Assembly (NCBI GenBank): GCA_020025305.1
Contig: JAHHSG010000002.1
Span: 1 to 64,000, forward strand
Reading direction: 5' to 3'
DNA length: 64,000 bases
Origin: Oscillospiraceae bacterium
GTDB taxonomy: Bacteria; Bacillota; Clostridia; Oscillospirales; Oscillospiraceae
Part shown: one piece after another, positions 30,489 through 39,288 of the stretch
Position numbering within the stretch: position 1 is the stretch's first letter
Layout of the letters: the number at the start of each line of letters is the position of its first letter
Program-made: the position numbers and the translations under genes
The notes under the pieces: generated by a model
Seen by the model: only the letters and a program-made list of their open reading frames with translations
Databases searched by the model: none
What the model was told of the DNA's origin: nothing

Positions 30489-31850
30489 ATGGCAGATCAC
30501 AGCGCGGAGGGACTTCGGAACATGACCGAAGGTTCTCCTGCCGGGCATATCTTCGCCTTTGCCCTGCCTCTGTTGGCAGGCAGTTTTTTACAGCAGCTCT
30601 ACAATATGGTGGACAGCTGGGTGGTGGGCAACTATGTAGGAGACGGCGCACTGGCCGCCGTAGGGATTGGCTTTCCCGTTCTCTTCATGCTCACCTCTCT
30701 TTTTATGGGTCTATCCAACGGCGGCACGGTGGTCATCTCCCAATTCTATGGGGCAGGGAAGGCCGACCGGGCACGGGATGCCATCGACACGGTCTACACC
30801 ACCTTCATGGCAGCCGCCATCCCGGTGACGATTCTGGCGGTGGTGCTGGTACGACCGCTCCTCCATCTTTTGCAGGTGGACCCTTCTGCCCAGCAGGAGG
30901 CAGAAATCTATCTCACCACCGTCTGCGCCGGTGTGGTGGGTACCATCGGCTACAATCTGAACGCCGGTATTCTGGCGGGTCTGGGCAACAGCCGCTCTTC
31001 CCTTCTGTTCCTCGCGATCTCCTCGGTGCTCAACATCTGTCTTGATTTTCTCTTCGTAGCCGTTTTCCACATGGGTGTGTTCGGTGCTGCTTTGGCTACC
31101 ATTGTCTCGCAGCTGGTCTCGTGGCTCTTTGGTATTTATTACATCAACCGCCACTATTCCGACTTTGCTATCCACCCATTTTCCCGCCGCTTTGACACCA
31201 CTCTTTTTCGCCGTATCTTTGGCATCGGTCTGCCCTCCGCCATTCAGATGTCGCTGGTAGCGCTGGGCGGCATGGCGGTGATGGGCAGTGTGAACGTCTA
31301 CGGCAAGGAGTACACCGCCGGGTACAACATTGGTTCTCGCATTGACCAGATGGCCTTCCTGCCCATTCAAAGTCTCTGCAACGCTGTGACTTCCTTCGTA
31401 GGACAGAATATGGGTGCCAACAAGCCGCAGCGTATCCGACGCGGCATTCAGGTAACGGTCCTCTCCTCCATTGTCTGGTCCTGTGCCTGTCTGCTGCTGA
31501 TCCCGCTGTCTCCCGCCATTATCACGATTTTTTCCCGCACGCCCCAAGTGATTGAAGCCGGCAGCATCTATGTTGGCTGTGTGATGCCCTTTTATGCCGT
31601 GTTTGCCGTCATGTTCTGTCTCAACAATGCCATGCGCGGGGCAGGGGACAGCGTCTTTCCCATGGTGGACACCGTGCTGTCACTAATTCTCCTGCGCGTA
31701 CCGCTGGTCTTTTGGCTCTCTGCCCACTATGGCGCGCAGTATATGTTCTACGGCATCGGTATCGGCTGGATCGCCGGGTGTTTGCTGTCCCTTGTCTACT
31801 ATTTTTCCGGGCGCTGGAAGCGCCACGGCTCTTTGGCGGAGGAAAAGTAG
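30489..31850 (+). CDS. MATE-family efflux transporter
   Basis: A 453-residue multidrug and toxin extrusion protein with twelve predicted membrane helices in two similar halves. The N half begins FALPLLAGSFLQQLYNMVDSWVVGNYVG and the C half has IGLPSAIQMSLVALGGMAVMG, the two inverted MatE repeats. Members export cationic drugs or metabolites in exchange for Na+ or H+; the substrate is unknown. It is a single gene with its own promoter, GAGGAGG ahead of the ATG, and ends 100 bp before metG. Confidence 0.93.
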   Translation: MADHSAEGLRNMTEGSPAGHIFAFALPLLAGSFLQQLYNMVDSWVVGNYVGDGALAAVGIGFPVLFMLTSLFMGLSNGGTVVISQFYGAGKADRARDAIDTVYTTFMAAAIPVTILAVVLVRPLLHLLQVDPSAQQEAEIYLTTVCAGVVGTIGYNLNAGILAGLGNSRSSLLFLAISSVLNICLDFLFVAVFHMGVFGAALATIVSQLVSWLFGIYYINRHYSDFAIHPFSRRFDTTLFRRIFGIGLPSAIQMSLVALGGMAVMGSVNVYGKEYTAGYNIGSRIDQMAFLPIQSLCNAVTSFVGQNMGANKPQRIRRGIQVTVLSSIVWSCACLLLIPLSPAIITIFSRTPQVIEAGSIYVGCVMPFYAVFAVMFCLNNAMRGAGDSVFPMVDTVLSLILLRVPLVFWLSAHYGAQYMFYGIGIGWIAGCLLSLVYYFSGRWKRHGSLAEEK

Positions 31851-31859
31851 TCAACATGA

Positions 31860-31888
31860 TTGTATTTCCCGCCATTTAGGTCTATAAT
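31860..31888 (+). promoter_or_regulatory. Promoter of metG
   Basis: TTGTAT (31860-31865), a 17-nt spacer and TATAAT (31883-31888), starting transcription about 55 nt before the metG ATG. No T-box is present in this leader. Confidence 0.7.
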
Positions 31889-31950
31889 AAAGTATTGTGA
31901 ATTCCGGCCCTCTTCCATTCGGAGCGGCCGATATAAAGGAGAGTTTCCCT

Positions 31951-33930
31951 ATGGAAAAGAAAAAGTTCTATATCACCACCCCCATTTACTATCCCTCGGA
32001 CAAGCTGCACATCGGCCACACCTATTGTACCGTGGCTGCCGATGCCTTGGCACGTTATAAGCGCCTGACCGGCTGCGACGTCATGTTCCTCACCGGCACC
32101 GATGAGCACGGTCAGAAGATTGAGGACAAGGCCAAGGAGGCCGGCTGCACCCCCAAGGAGTTTGTGGACAACATTGTGGAGGGCGAACACGGCGTTTTGG
32201 ATCTGTGGAAGCTGATGAACATCTCCAACGATCGTTTCATCCGCACCACCGACGACTACCATGTAGCCGCCGTACAGCGGATCTTTAAGAAGATGTACGA
32301 AAAGGGTGACATCTATAAGGGAACCTACAAGGGCAAGTACTGCAAGCCCTGCGAGTCCTTCTGGACCGAGAGCCAGCTGGTGGACGGCAAGTGTCCCGAT
32401 TGCGGCCGGGAGGTGCAGGATGCCGAGGAGGAGGCCTATTTCTTCCGTCTGAGCAAGTACGCCGACCGCGTGCAGCATTTGCTGGAGGACACCGATTTTC
32501 TGCAGCCCCGCTCCCGTGTCAACGAAATGGTGAATAATTTTATCAAGCCCGGTCTGGAGGATCTGTGTGTCAGCCGCACCAGCTTTTCCTGGGGCGTTCC
32601 GGTTGACTTTGACCCCGGTCATGTGGTCTATGTGTGGGTGGATGCCCTCTTCAACTACACCACCGCACTGGGTCTTTTCAACGATCGCTACCACGATTAC
32701 GACCAGTATTGGCCCGCCGATGTCCATTTGGTGGGCAAGGAAATTGTCCGTTTCCACTCCATCATCTGGCCCGCTATGCTCATGAGCATGGAAATGCCCC
32801 TGCCCAAGCACGTCTTTGGTCACGGCTGGCTTCTCCTGGACGGCGGCAAGATGTCCAAATCCAAGGGCAATGTGGTAGATCCCTACATCCTCGCCGAGAA
32901 ATTCGGTGTGGATGCACTGCGCTTCTTCCTGATGCGCACGTTTCCCTTCGGCTCTGACGGCAACTTCTCCAACGAGCTGCTGATCCAGACCATCAACGTG
33001 GATCTGGCCAACGATCTGGGCAACCTCCTCTCCCGCACCACCGCCATGGTGGGCAAATACTTCGGCGGCACGCTGCCGGAGGGCTGCCGCACCTGCGCCA
33101 ACCCCGAAGCGTGTGATGGGGAGCTGCGGGACATGGCCACCGCGCTGCGGGGTGCTTACGAGAACGCTATGGAGAGTTTCGCCCCCCACAATGCCCTTGC
33201 AGAGATTTTTAAGGTCATTCAGCGTGCCAACAAGTATATCGACGAAACGGCACCCTGGGCGCTGGCTAAGGATATGGAACACAATGGTGCACGCCTTGCC
33301 CATGTTCTCTATAACCTGCTGGAGGCCACCCGGATCTGCGGCATTCTGCTCTCTCCCTTCATCCCCGCAAGCGCAGAAAAGATATTTGACCAGATTGGCG
33401 CCTGTGATGGCTGCCGCACCTGGGAGAGTGCCGCACAGTGGGGAAGTCTCACCGAGACGGCGGTTGTCACCAAGGGGGAGAACCTCTTCCCCCGTATTGA
33501 CGCGGACAAGGCGCTGGCCGAACTGGAGGAGCTGGAGGCTGAGGCCCGGAAAGCCGCTCTGCCCCCTGTGGAGTTTGAGCCTTTCACCGAGGAAGCGGTG
33601 GACTTTGACACCTTCTGCAAGTCTGATTTCCGTGTTGTCAAGGTCAAGGCCTGTGAGGCTGTGAAGAAGAGTGCCAAGCTCCTGAAGTTCACACTGGACG
33701 ACGGTACCGGGGTGGATCGCCAGATCCTCTCCGGCGTACACGCCTACTATGAGCCGGAGGAACTGACAGGCAAGACGTTGGTGGCTATCGTCAATCTGCC
33801 GCCCCGGAAAATGATGGGGCAGGAGAGCTGCGGTATGCTCCTGAGCGCTGTGCATACCGAGCACGGGGAGGAGAAACTGCACCTTGTCATGCTGGATGAT
33901 TCTATCCCCGCCGGTGCCAAGCTGTGCTGA
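31951..33930 (+). CDS. metG: Methionyl-tRNA synthetase
   Basis: A 659-residue class I synthetase. HIGH is intact (KLHIGHTYCT), the zinc knuckle has two CxxC pairs (CKPC and CPDC, about residues 130-150), and the second signature is KMSKSKG (about residue 300). The anticodon-binding helical bundle follows, and residues about 550-659 are the C-terminal tRNA-binding OB domain (FCKSDFRVVKVKACEA, RQILSGVHAYY). The ATG at 31951 has AAAGGAGAG upstream; an in-frame upstream ATG lies too close to the -10. A 30-bp copy of its last codons and stop recurs 166 bp downstream. Confidence 0.97.
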   Translation: MEKKKFYITTPIYYPSDKLHIGHTYCTVAADALARYKRLTGCDVMFLTGTDEHGQKIEDKAKEAGCTPKEFVDNIVEGEHGVLDLWKLMNISNDRFIRTTDDYHVAAVQRIFKKMYEKGDIYKGTYKGKYCKPCESFWTESQLVDGKCPDCGREVQDAEEEAYFFRLSKYADRVQHLLEDTDFLQPRSRVNEMVNNFIKPGLEDLCVSRTSFSWGVPVDFDPGHVVYVWVDALFNYTTALGLFNDRYHDYDQYWPADVHLVGKEIVRFHSIIWPAMLMSMEMPLPKHVFGHGWLLLDGGKMSKSKGNVVDPYILAEKFGVDALRFFLMRTFPFGSDGNFSNELLIQTINVDLANDLGNLLSRTTAMVGKYFGGTLPEGCRTCANPEACDGELRDMATALRGAYENAMESFAPHNALAEIFKVIQRANKYIDETAPWALAKDMEHNGARLAHVLYNLLEATRICGILLSPFIPASAEKIFDQIGACDGCRTWESAAQWGSLTETAVVTKGENLFPRIDADKALAELEELEAEARKAALPPVEFEPFTEEAVDFDTFCKSDFRVVKVKACEAVKKSAKLLKFTLDDGTGVDRQILSGVHAYYEPEELTGKTLVAIVNLPPRKMMGQESCGMLLSAVHTEHGEEKLHLVMLDDSIPAGAKLC

Positions 33931-34100
33931 GAAAAAGGGTTTCGCCCATAGAACTGCGGCACTGACCACCGTCATGCCAGCCGGATTCCGGCGGCTTTGC
34001 AGCCCCGCCATCCGGGGCATTTCCTCGAAACCGCCTCGCTGTTTCCGCCACAGGCGGCGCGTTGGCGATTTCCCCGCCGGTGCAAAGCTGTGCTGAGAAA
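33905..34100 (+). repeat. 30-bp direct repeat of the metG 3' end flanking a 136-bp unit
   Basis: Positions 33905-33934 (last codons and stop of metG plus 5 nt) and 34071-34100 are identical at 29 of 30 bases. Between them lie 136 bp (33935-34070) that are GC-rich and contain several short inverted repeats (for example GCCGGATTCCGGC and CCCCGCCATCCGGGG) but no credible gene. It looks like an inserted or duplicated small element. The spacer to ackA otherwise holds only terminators and a DnaA-box-like motif. Confidence 0.6.
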
Positions 34101-34130
34101 GTTTTCCACCACATGTGATGGATTTAAAAA

Positions 34131-34160
34131 TTCCCTGCGTTCTCCGCAGGGAATTTTTTT
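34131..34160 (+). terminator. Intrinsic terminator of metG
   Basis: TTCCCTGCG (34131-34139) with CGCAGGGAA (34145-34153), a 5-nt loop and a run of seven T. It lies beyond the duplicated segment, about 200 bp after the metG stop. Confidence 0.88.
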
Positions 34161-34307
34161 CAACTTTTAGTGCAGCTGCGAGGGGAATATCCACGGAAAA
34201 AGCCGCCTGTAGGGAAGAATAGTGCCTGTTTTCTATGATCTTGCAGCACAGCACGGCGGCAAGAAGGCAGAACCCTTCTGCCGCCTTCCTGCCGAAATCC
34301 ATTCGAC

Positions 34308-34345
34308 TTTTCCACATTGGGGAATACTTTGTGTACTTGTGCATT
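34308..34345 (+). repeat. DnaA-box element B
   Basis: TTTTCCACA (34308-34316) followed by TTGGGGAATAC, then TTTGTGTACTTGTGCA. The order matches element A at 27.59 kb (box, imperfect complement, TTTGTGTAC), with the right arm decayed. It lies in the spacer between metG and ackA. Confidence 0.45.
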
Positions 34346-34415
34346 CTTCCCTGCTGTTTTTACATTGTCAAAACTGCCTGCTCCTACATTTTGGTGCAAA
34401 AGCGGCAGCAAAAAA

Positions 34416-34446
34416 AAGAGCGGTACCCACAACAGGTACCGCTCTT
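34416..34446 (-). terminator. Intrinsic terminator of ackA
   Basis: AAGAGCGGTACC (34416-34427) and its complement (34435-34446) enclose a 7-nt loop. On the minus strand a run of nine T follows. It ends 31 bp beyond the ackA stop. Confidence 0.9.
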
Positions 34447-34476
34447 AGTTTTATAAAAATAGGGGGAAAACTGTGC

Positions 34477-35688
34477 TTATTCGACTTCCTTGCCGGTGAC
34501 AATGGCCAGCGTATCGCGGGCGATCATCAGCTCCTCGTTGGTCTGGATCACCAGCACCTTCACACGGCCGTCGGGTGCCGTAATGTCGTTGATCTCCAGT
34601 CCGCGCATTTCGTTGCGCACCTCGTCCACCTTGATGCCCAAAAACTCCATGTTCTCGCACACGGCATGGCGTACACCGGAGTCATTCTCACCGATACCGC
34701 CGCAGAACACCACGCAGTCCAATCCGCCCATAGCGGCAGCATAGGAACCGATGTACTTCTTGATGTCGTAGTTGAACATATCGCTGGCCAGAATGGCACG
34801 CTTGATGCCGGCCTCCACAGCCACATCCAGATCGCGCTTATCACTGGAAACACCGGACACGCCCTCAAGACCGGACTGCTTATTCAATACCTCATCCATC
34901 TGCTCAGCGCTCATACCCGTGCACTTCATCAGATAACCGGGGATGGAGGGGTCAATATCACCGGAACGTGTGCCCATCATCAGACCAGCCAGAGGCGTCA
35001 TACCCATGGAAGTATCAATGACCTTGCCGCCATCCACAGCTGCCACGGAAGCACCGTTGCCCAGATGGCAGGTGACAATCTTCAATTCCTCCGGCTTCTT
35101 GCCCAGATACTTTGCAGCAGCCAGACTCACATAGCGGTGAGAGGTGCCGTGGAAGCCATAACGGCGAACGCCGTACTTCTCATAGAACTCATAGGGCAGA
35201 GCATACATATAAGCCTTAGGAGGCATGGTGGAGTGGAAAGCGGTATCAAATACCATCACGTTGGGCATATCCTTGCCGAACACCTGCTGTGCGGCACGAA
35301 GACCCAGCACACCGGCGGGGTTGTGCAGAGGAGCCAGAGGACTCAGCTCCTCATAGGCCTTGATCAGATCCTCAGTCACCAGAGCACTCTTGCGGAACTT
35401 CTCACCGCCATGGACACCGCGGTGGCCAATGGCACCGATCTCCGATACATCATCAATGACCTTGCCCTCACCGGTGGTCAGCATCTTTACCACCTCGGCA
35501 AAAGCCTCGGTATGGGTGGGGAAGGGCACCTTCTCTGTCCACTTGCCGTCAATCAGCTTGTGGGTGATAGAACTGCCCTCCATGCCGATGCGCTCGCACA
35601 GGCCCTTACACATGACATACTCGTTTTCCATGTCGATGAGCTGGTACTTCAGAGAAGAAGAACCGCAGTTAATAACCAGAATCTTCAT
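34477..35688 (-). CDS. ackA: Acetate kinase
   Basis: A 403-residue kinase that makes ATP from acetyl phosphate. All five family motifs are visible: INCGSSSLKYQL, GHRGVHGG, the HNP loop in APLHNPAGVLGL, YGFHGTSHRYVS, and the hinge with HLGNGASVAAVDGG; VFCGGIGEN closes the site. No phosphotransacetylase gene is adjacent. The promoter TTGCTT, 17 nt, TATACT lies at 35777-35749 on the minus strand, and AGGAGG precedes the ATG. It is a single-gene unit. Together with buk and adhE it points to mixed acetate, butyrate and ethanol fermentation. Confidence 0.97.
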   Translation of the reverse strand: MKILVINCGSSSLKYQLIDMENEYVMCKGLCERIGMEGSSITHKLIDGKWTEKVPFPTHTEAFAEVVKMLTTGEGKVIDDVSEIGAIGHRGVHGGEKFRKSALVTEDLIKAYEELSPLAPLHNPAGVLGLRAAQQVFGKDMPNVMVFDTAFHSTMPPKAYMYALPYEFYEKYGVRRYGFHGTSHRYVSLAAAKYLGKKPEELKIVTCHLGNGASVAAVDGGKVIDTSMGMTPLAGLMMGTRSGDIDPSIPGYLMKCTGMSAEQMDEVLNKQSGLEGVSGVSSDKRDLDVAVEAGIKRAILASDMFNYDIKKYIGSYAAAMGGLDCVVFCGGIGENDSGVRHAVCENMEFLGIKVDEVRNEMRGLEINDITAPDGRVKVLVIQTNEELMIARDTLAIVTGKEVE

Positions 35689-35748
35689 TGAATTGTTTCC
35701 TCCTATTTGTTCTTTTTTGTTGCTTTACCTATGGCCACAATTATTTTC

Positions 35749-35777
35749 AGTATAAGCCGTCTTTGAAAAAAAAGCAA
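35749..35777 (-). promoter_or_regulatory. Promoter of ackA
   Basis: On the minus strand TTGCTT (35777-35772), a 17-nt spacer and TATACT (35754-35749). Confidence 0.65.
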
Positions 35778-35869
35778 GCCCCCGGCACAGGAGAAAACGG
35801 GATTGCCTTTTGTGAACATCAACATGTCTTACTTCACGACCCCAGCAGCTTTTCTGCCCCAGCACCTAT

Positions 35870-36790
35870 TCAGCTTTCTTTTTTCTTTTTACCGGGCAGA
35901 TTCAAGATGAAGGAACCCAGCAGCACCAGAACCATGCCCGCCAAAATTTCCACAGTAAATCGCTCCTTGAGGAAGAGCACGGAGAAAAGTGCGCCAAAAA
36001 CCGGGATGAAGAGGCGGTACACGCCAAATTCGCCGGAGCTCTGATAGCGCAGCACCATACTCCACAGAGGGAAAGCGGTTGCAGAAATAAATGCGCCGTA
36101 GAGCAGCAGCACTACACCGCTGGCGTTCACCTGCGGCCACTGCCTGCACAGGGCAAGGCCCATGACGATCAGCGGCAGAGAACCGAGGAAGAACTGCATA
36201 CCACCGGCAAAAAACGCATCTTTTCCCTTGCCGTACTTTGCCACGAACACCGTTGCCAGTGCGCCGAACAGCGCTGCCAACAATAAAAAGCCCTCGCCGG
36301 TCATCTGAAAACCGGAAAAGCTGCCCGACCGAAAATTGGCCACCACAATGCCGCCCGTTCCAATGGCCAGAGACAGCAGCCGACGCACCGTCAAACCATC
36401 TCCCTTGATGACCAGTGCGGAGATGATCACGATAAAGAAAGCGTTGGACGCCTGAATAACTGCCGCCTTGACGCCCAGCGTGTTGGCCAGGCCCATGTAG
36501 TAAAAGATATACTGGAAACTGGTCTGCAGCAGACCCAACATCAGGATGTACTTCCAATCTGGCTTTTGCATAGGCTTGCCACGGTTCAAAAGTGCATAAT
36601 ATCCCAGTGCCAAAAGTCCGCCCAGGAAAAAGCGCACACCTGCCACCAACAGCTTGGCTCCCACATCATCCGAAGCCACTGACATAACTCTGTAGGTCGT
36701 CTTGATGACAGGCAGCGCACTTCCCCAAAGCATCATGCAGCACAAGCTGATGACAATGGCAAATCTTTTATTTTTAAAATACTGCTCCAT
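35870..36790 (-). CDS. EamA/DMT-family transporter
   Basis: A 306-residue protein with ten predicted membrane helices in two EamA repeats, the first beginning AIVISLCCMMLWGSALPVIKT and the second after residue about 160. The C terminus is Lys-rich (LPGKKKKES). DMT exporters of this type move amino acids, nucleosides or other metabolites; the substrate is unknown. The gene is preceded by a roughly 200-nt leader with a candidate terminator, suggesting regulation by attenuation. The ribosome site AGGAAAGG is distant (about 10 nt), which is suboptimal. Confidence 0.9.
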   Translation of the reverse strand: MEQYFKNKRFAIVISLCCMMLWGSALPVIKTTYRVMSVASDDVGAKLLVAGVRFFLGGLLALGYYALLNRGKPMQKPDWKYILMLGLLQTSFQYIFYYMGLANTLGVKAAVIQASNAFFIVIISALVIKGDGLTVRRLLSLAIGTGGIVVANFRSGSFSGFQMTGEGFLLLAALFGALATVFVAKYGKGKDAFFAGGMQFFLGSLPLIVMGLALCRQWPQVNASGVVLLLYGAFISATAFPLWSMVLRYQSSGEFGVYRLFIPVFGALFSVLFLKERFTVEILAGMVLVLLGSFILNLPGKKKKES

Positions 36791-36831
36791 AACATATTGC
36801 CTTTCCTCTTATTTTGATCATACCTGCAAAT

Positions 36832-36859
36832 GAAAACCGACAGCATCCATCGCTGCCGG
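36832..36859 (-). terminator. Possible attenuator hairpin upstream of the EamA transporter
   Basis: On the minus strand CCGGCAGC (36859-36852) pairs with GCTGTCGG (36844-36837), with one G-U pair and a 7-nt loop, followed by TTTTC. It lies about 40 nt before the transporter start codon and about 150 nt after a TATACT -10-like element near 37010. This arrangement would allow premature termination in the leader. I could not match it to a known riboswitch or T-box. Confidence 0.45.
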
Positions 36860-37086
36860 ATCAAATCGTCCAAGAGAGACCGTTTCTCTTTTCTATGGGC
36901 AAAATGAAAATACAAACTGCAAACAGGCAGCAAAATAGGACCCACGTCCATATCTTGTCTCAGCAGATCCTGATCCACTAAGAAAGATGTACCACCATGA
37001 TAAAAGTATAGCACAACAAAAATGGAGATAAAAGGAATATATTGTTTTTTCCACTTTACGCCTGGTTTTACCGGAAAAACAGGCAC
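36860..37086 (-). other. Leader region of the EamA transporter, no gene recognised
   Basis: The roughly 225 bp between the attenuator hairpin and the jag terminator. It contains a TATACT-like -10 and one short frame (ATGGTGGTACATC...) without a ribosome site. Nothing else is supported. Confidence 0.35.
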
Positions 37087-37089
37087 AAA

Positions 37090-37132
37090 CAAAGACCGTG
37101 CGATTGTTTTTTCCACAATCACACGGTCTTTG
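37090..37132 (-). terminator. Terminator hairpin of the rpmH-jag operon
   Basis: CAAAGACCGTG-C-GATTGT (37090-37107) pairs with its complement (37115-37132) with a single mismatch. The loop carries a consensus DnaA box TTTTCCACA (37109-37117). It lies 24 bp beyond the jag stop codon. Confidence 0.75.
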
Positions 37133-37155
37133 TTGAATCTTCGCTTTCGGCCCTT

Positions 37156-37923
37156 TTACCGCTTATCCCGGTCGAAGGCCACCACTACACGGCGGTTGGG
37201 CTCCGTACCGATGGAATAGGTGGTAATGCCATCCTTTTCCTGCAGGGCTGCATGGATCACATGGCGTTCATAGGCATTCATAGGCTCCAGCGTTACGCTG
37301 CGACGATACTTGATGACCTTGCCGGCCACCTTCTCTGCCAGACTCTCCAGACTCTGCTCACGCTTGGCCCGGTAGTTTTCAGCGTCCACATGGATGCGGA
37401 CACGCTTCTCACGGCCGCTGTTGACGGCATAGTTGGTCAACTGCTGGATGGCATCCAGCGTCTCACCGCGCCGTCCAATGAGCGCACCCAGCTTCTGCCC
37501 CTCCAAAATGACTTTATACCGATCCTTCTCGGACTCGTAGACCTGCACCTGGGCAGGACTTTCCAGATGCTCCAGCAACCCCTCCAAGAAGGCACGAATA
37601 CGCTGTGCATTCTCATCGTTACAGGTTTGCTCAGCTTGTGTCTTTTCCTCTTCCACAGGCGCAGCCTTCTCCTCCGGTGCTGCCTTGGGAGCGGGGGCTG
37701 TTTTCTTGGGAGCAGGCACAGCCTTCTCCTCCACTGTCTCCGGCTTCTCTTCGGCTCCGTAGGTCACACGGACACGGGCAGGATTTCCGCCCAGACCTAA
37801 AAATCCGCTCTTGGCGCGCTCCAGAATCTCTACGGAGACATCATCACGCTCCAGATTCAGCTGCTGCAGAGCCTTTTGAATGGCCGCCTCTTCGGTCTTG
37901 CCCGTTACATCAATATAACTCAT
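37156..37923 (-). CDS. jag: Jag/KhpB RNA-binding protein (SpoIIIJ-associated)
   Basis: A 255-residue RNA-binding protein. Residues 1-55 are the Jag-N domain (EEAAIQKALQQLNLERDDV, ending KSGFLGLGG). Residues about 58-100 are a Pro/Ala/Glu/Lys-rich linker. A KH domain follows with the GxxG loop in GALIGRRGETLDAIQ, then an R3H domain (VTLEPMNAYERHVIHAAL with conserved Arg and His). It pairs with KhpA in other Firmicutes to bind mRNAs affecting cell division and elongation. It lies 15 bp after yidC, the usual position. In many Firmicutes mnmE follows; here the operon ends. Confidence 0.96.
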   Translation of the reverse strand: MSYIDVTGKTEEAAIQKALQQLNLERDDVSVEILERAKSGFLGLGGNPARVRVTYGAEEKPETVEEKAVPAPKKTAPAPKAAPEEKAAPVEEEKTQAEQTCNDENAQRIRAFLEGLLEHLESPAQVQVYESEKDRYKVILEGQKLGALIGRRGETLDAIQQLTNYAVNSGREKRVRIHVDAENYRAKREQSLESLAEKVAGKVIKYRRSVTLEPMNAYERHVIHAALQEKDGITTYSIGTEPNRRVVVAFDRDKR

Positions 37924-37938
37924 AGCAAAACTCCTTAT

Positions 37939-39030
37939 TTACTTGCCGTAGTGCTCGTCGCTGTAAGCCCGACCACGGGCATAGGGGCGAGTGCCTACAC
38001 GGCCGTTTTCATTGGTGGAAGCATGCTTCTCACCGGTTTTCTTGTGATTTTGCTGCTTCTTTTTCTTGGACTTGTCCTCTGCATTGAGGCTGGCCCGCTG
38101 CTGCTCCATGAGCGCCTTCTGCTTTTCAAACTTGGCCATGCGTTTTTCACGCTTCTCACGCTCTTTATCTGTCTCTTCCCGATCCAGAATCTTATTGTAG
38201 TACTTGTTAAGTGCCAACTCCTGCAGCAGAGAAAAAGCAGACTGGGCAATCCAGTATACGCCCAGAGCGGCAGGGAGGATGTAGCCCATCCAAATGGTCA
38301 TGAGGGGCATCATATACATCATCATCTTACCGCTGCCGTTGGCCGGCTGCCCCTTCATGGTCACCATACTAAAGACCAGCTGAATGGCGGCGGCGATTAA
38401 GGGCAGCAGCAAAAGTCCCATCACAGCCCAGCCGCCAGGGAAGCTGCCCATGACATCGGAAGGACGGATGGACAGATCCAGACCCAGAAAATGATAGTCC
38501 AGATCCACAAGCCCCTGGAATTTTCCCTCGAAAGACGCCCAATTCTCATGGACGAACTTTGCAAGATAAATTTCCTCATAGGCGGCTGTCTGTGCACTGG
38601 AGGCAGCGCTGTAGCCCAGCGCCGTTGCTGCCTCACGGATCTGCTCAATCACCTCTCTGGGAATGCTCATGAAATAGTGCAGGGGATAGCGGATGATATT
38701 ATAAAGTGCAATAAGAATGGGGAAGGGGATCAGGCTCCACAGGCAGCCGGACATGGGATTGATCCCCTCGCGGGCATACAGCTCCGACATCTCCATCTGC
38801 ATCTTTTCCCGGTTATTGGCATACCGGGTCTGGATCTCCTTCACCTTATCCTGCATACGGTTCATACGCAGCGTGCTCTTCTTGGTCTTGAGCTGGAAGG
38901 GCAGCATCACCAACTTCACCAGCAGGGTGAAGAGGATCAGAGCCACACCATAGGAGCCAGTCAGACTATAGAAAAGACGGGTCAATGCTGCAAACGGTAA
39001 GCAGATATAGTAACCGATTGTTGCAAACAT
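37939..39030 (-). CDS. yidC: Membrane protein insertase YidC/OxaA (SpoIIIJ family)
   Basis: A 363-residue insertase that places proteins in the cytoplasmic membrane with or after SecYEG. It lacks the large periplasmic domain of Gram-negative YidC and shows the five-helix core: a first helix after residue 25 (GVALILFTLLVKLVMLPF), the cytoplasmic hairpin (MQMEMSELYAREGINPMSGC), and late helices with TIWMGYILPAALGVYWIAQ. An extra extracellular segment of about 50 residues lies between helices 2 and 3. The C-terminal tail is Lys/Arg-rich, as in ribosome-binding YidC. GGAGG is 12 nt upstream of the ATG, rather far. Confidence 0.95.
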   Translation of the reverse strand: MFATIGYYICLPFAALTRLFYSLTGSYGVALILFTLLVKLVMLPFQLKTKKSTLRMNRMQDKVKEIQTRYANNREKMQMEMSELYAREGINPMSGCLWSLIPFPILIALYNIIRYPLHYFMSIPREVIEQIREAATALGYSAASSAQTAAYEEIYLAKFVHENWASFEGKFQGLVDLDYHFLGLDLSIRPSDVMGSFPGGWAVMGLLLLPLIAAAIQLVFSMVTMKGQPANGSGKMMMYMMPLMTIWMGYILPAALGVYWIAQSAFSLLQELALNKYYNKILDREETDKEREKREKRMAKFEKQKALMEQQRASLNAEDKSKKKKQQNHKKTGEKHASTNENGRVGTRPYARGRAYSDEHYGK

Positions 39031-39075
39031 GGGGTTGACTTACCTCCGTTTATTTTCTTTTTATGGATAGGAACA

Positions 39076-39288
39076 TCAGGGAACCGGATCATATCGGCCC
39101 CCTTTATAGAATGGATGGCATCGGCAAATACGCTTCAAAGCAAGCCATCCGCCCTTCACTGCTCCGTATTTCTCCACCGCCTCCACGGCATACTCCGAGC
39201 AGGTGGGGATGAAGCGGCAGCGGGGCGGGAAGAGGGGGGAAAGGGCAGTTTGATAAAAGCGGAGAAGGCACAAAAAGAGTTTCTTCAT
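39076..39288 (-). CDS. yidD: YidD membrane protein insertion efficiency factor
   Basis: A 70-residue protein with the complete family core: YQTALSPLFPPRCRFIPTCSEYAVEAVEKYG, then GWLALKRICRCHPFYKGGRYDPVP. It is thought to help YidC-dependent insertion. It overlaps the end of rnpA by 4 bp and precedes yidC, the canonical order. Confidence 0.97.
   Translation of the reverse strand: MKKLFLCLLRFYQTALSPLFPPRCRFIPTCSEYAVEAVEKYGAVKGGWLALKRICRCHPFYKGGRYDPVP

Noticed and set aside
33902..34114. Open frames inside the 136-bp element downstream of metG
   Set aside because: Different frames are open on both strands, none has a ribosome site, and the composition reflects GC-rich inverted repeats.
36980..37010. 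TGGTGGTACAT in the EamA leader, resembling a T-box core
   Set aside because: It lacks the ACCGCG part and a paired antiterminator/terminator at the right distance, and the gene is not amino-acid specific.
36733..37122. Open frame across the EamA leader and the jag terminator
   Set aside because: It runs through a terminator hairpin and into the transporter gene in another frame, without a ribosome site.
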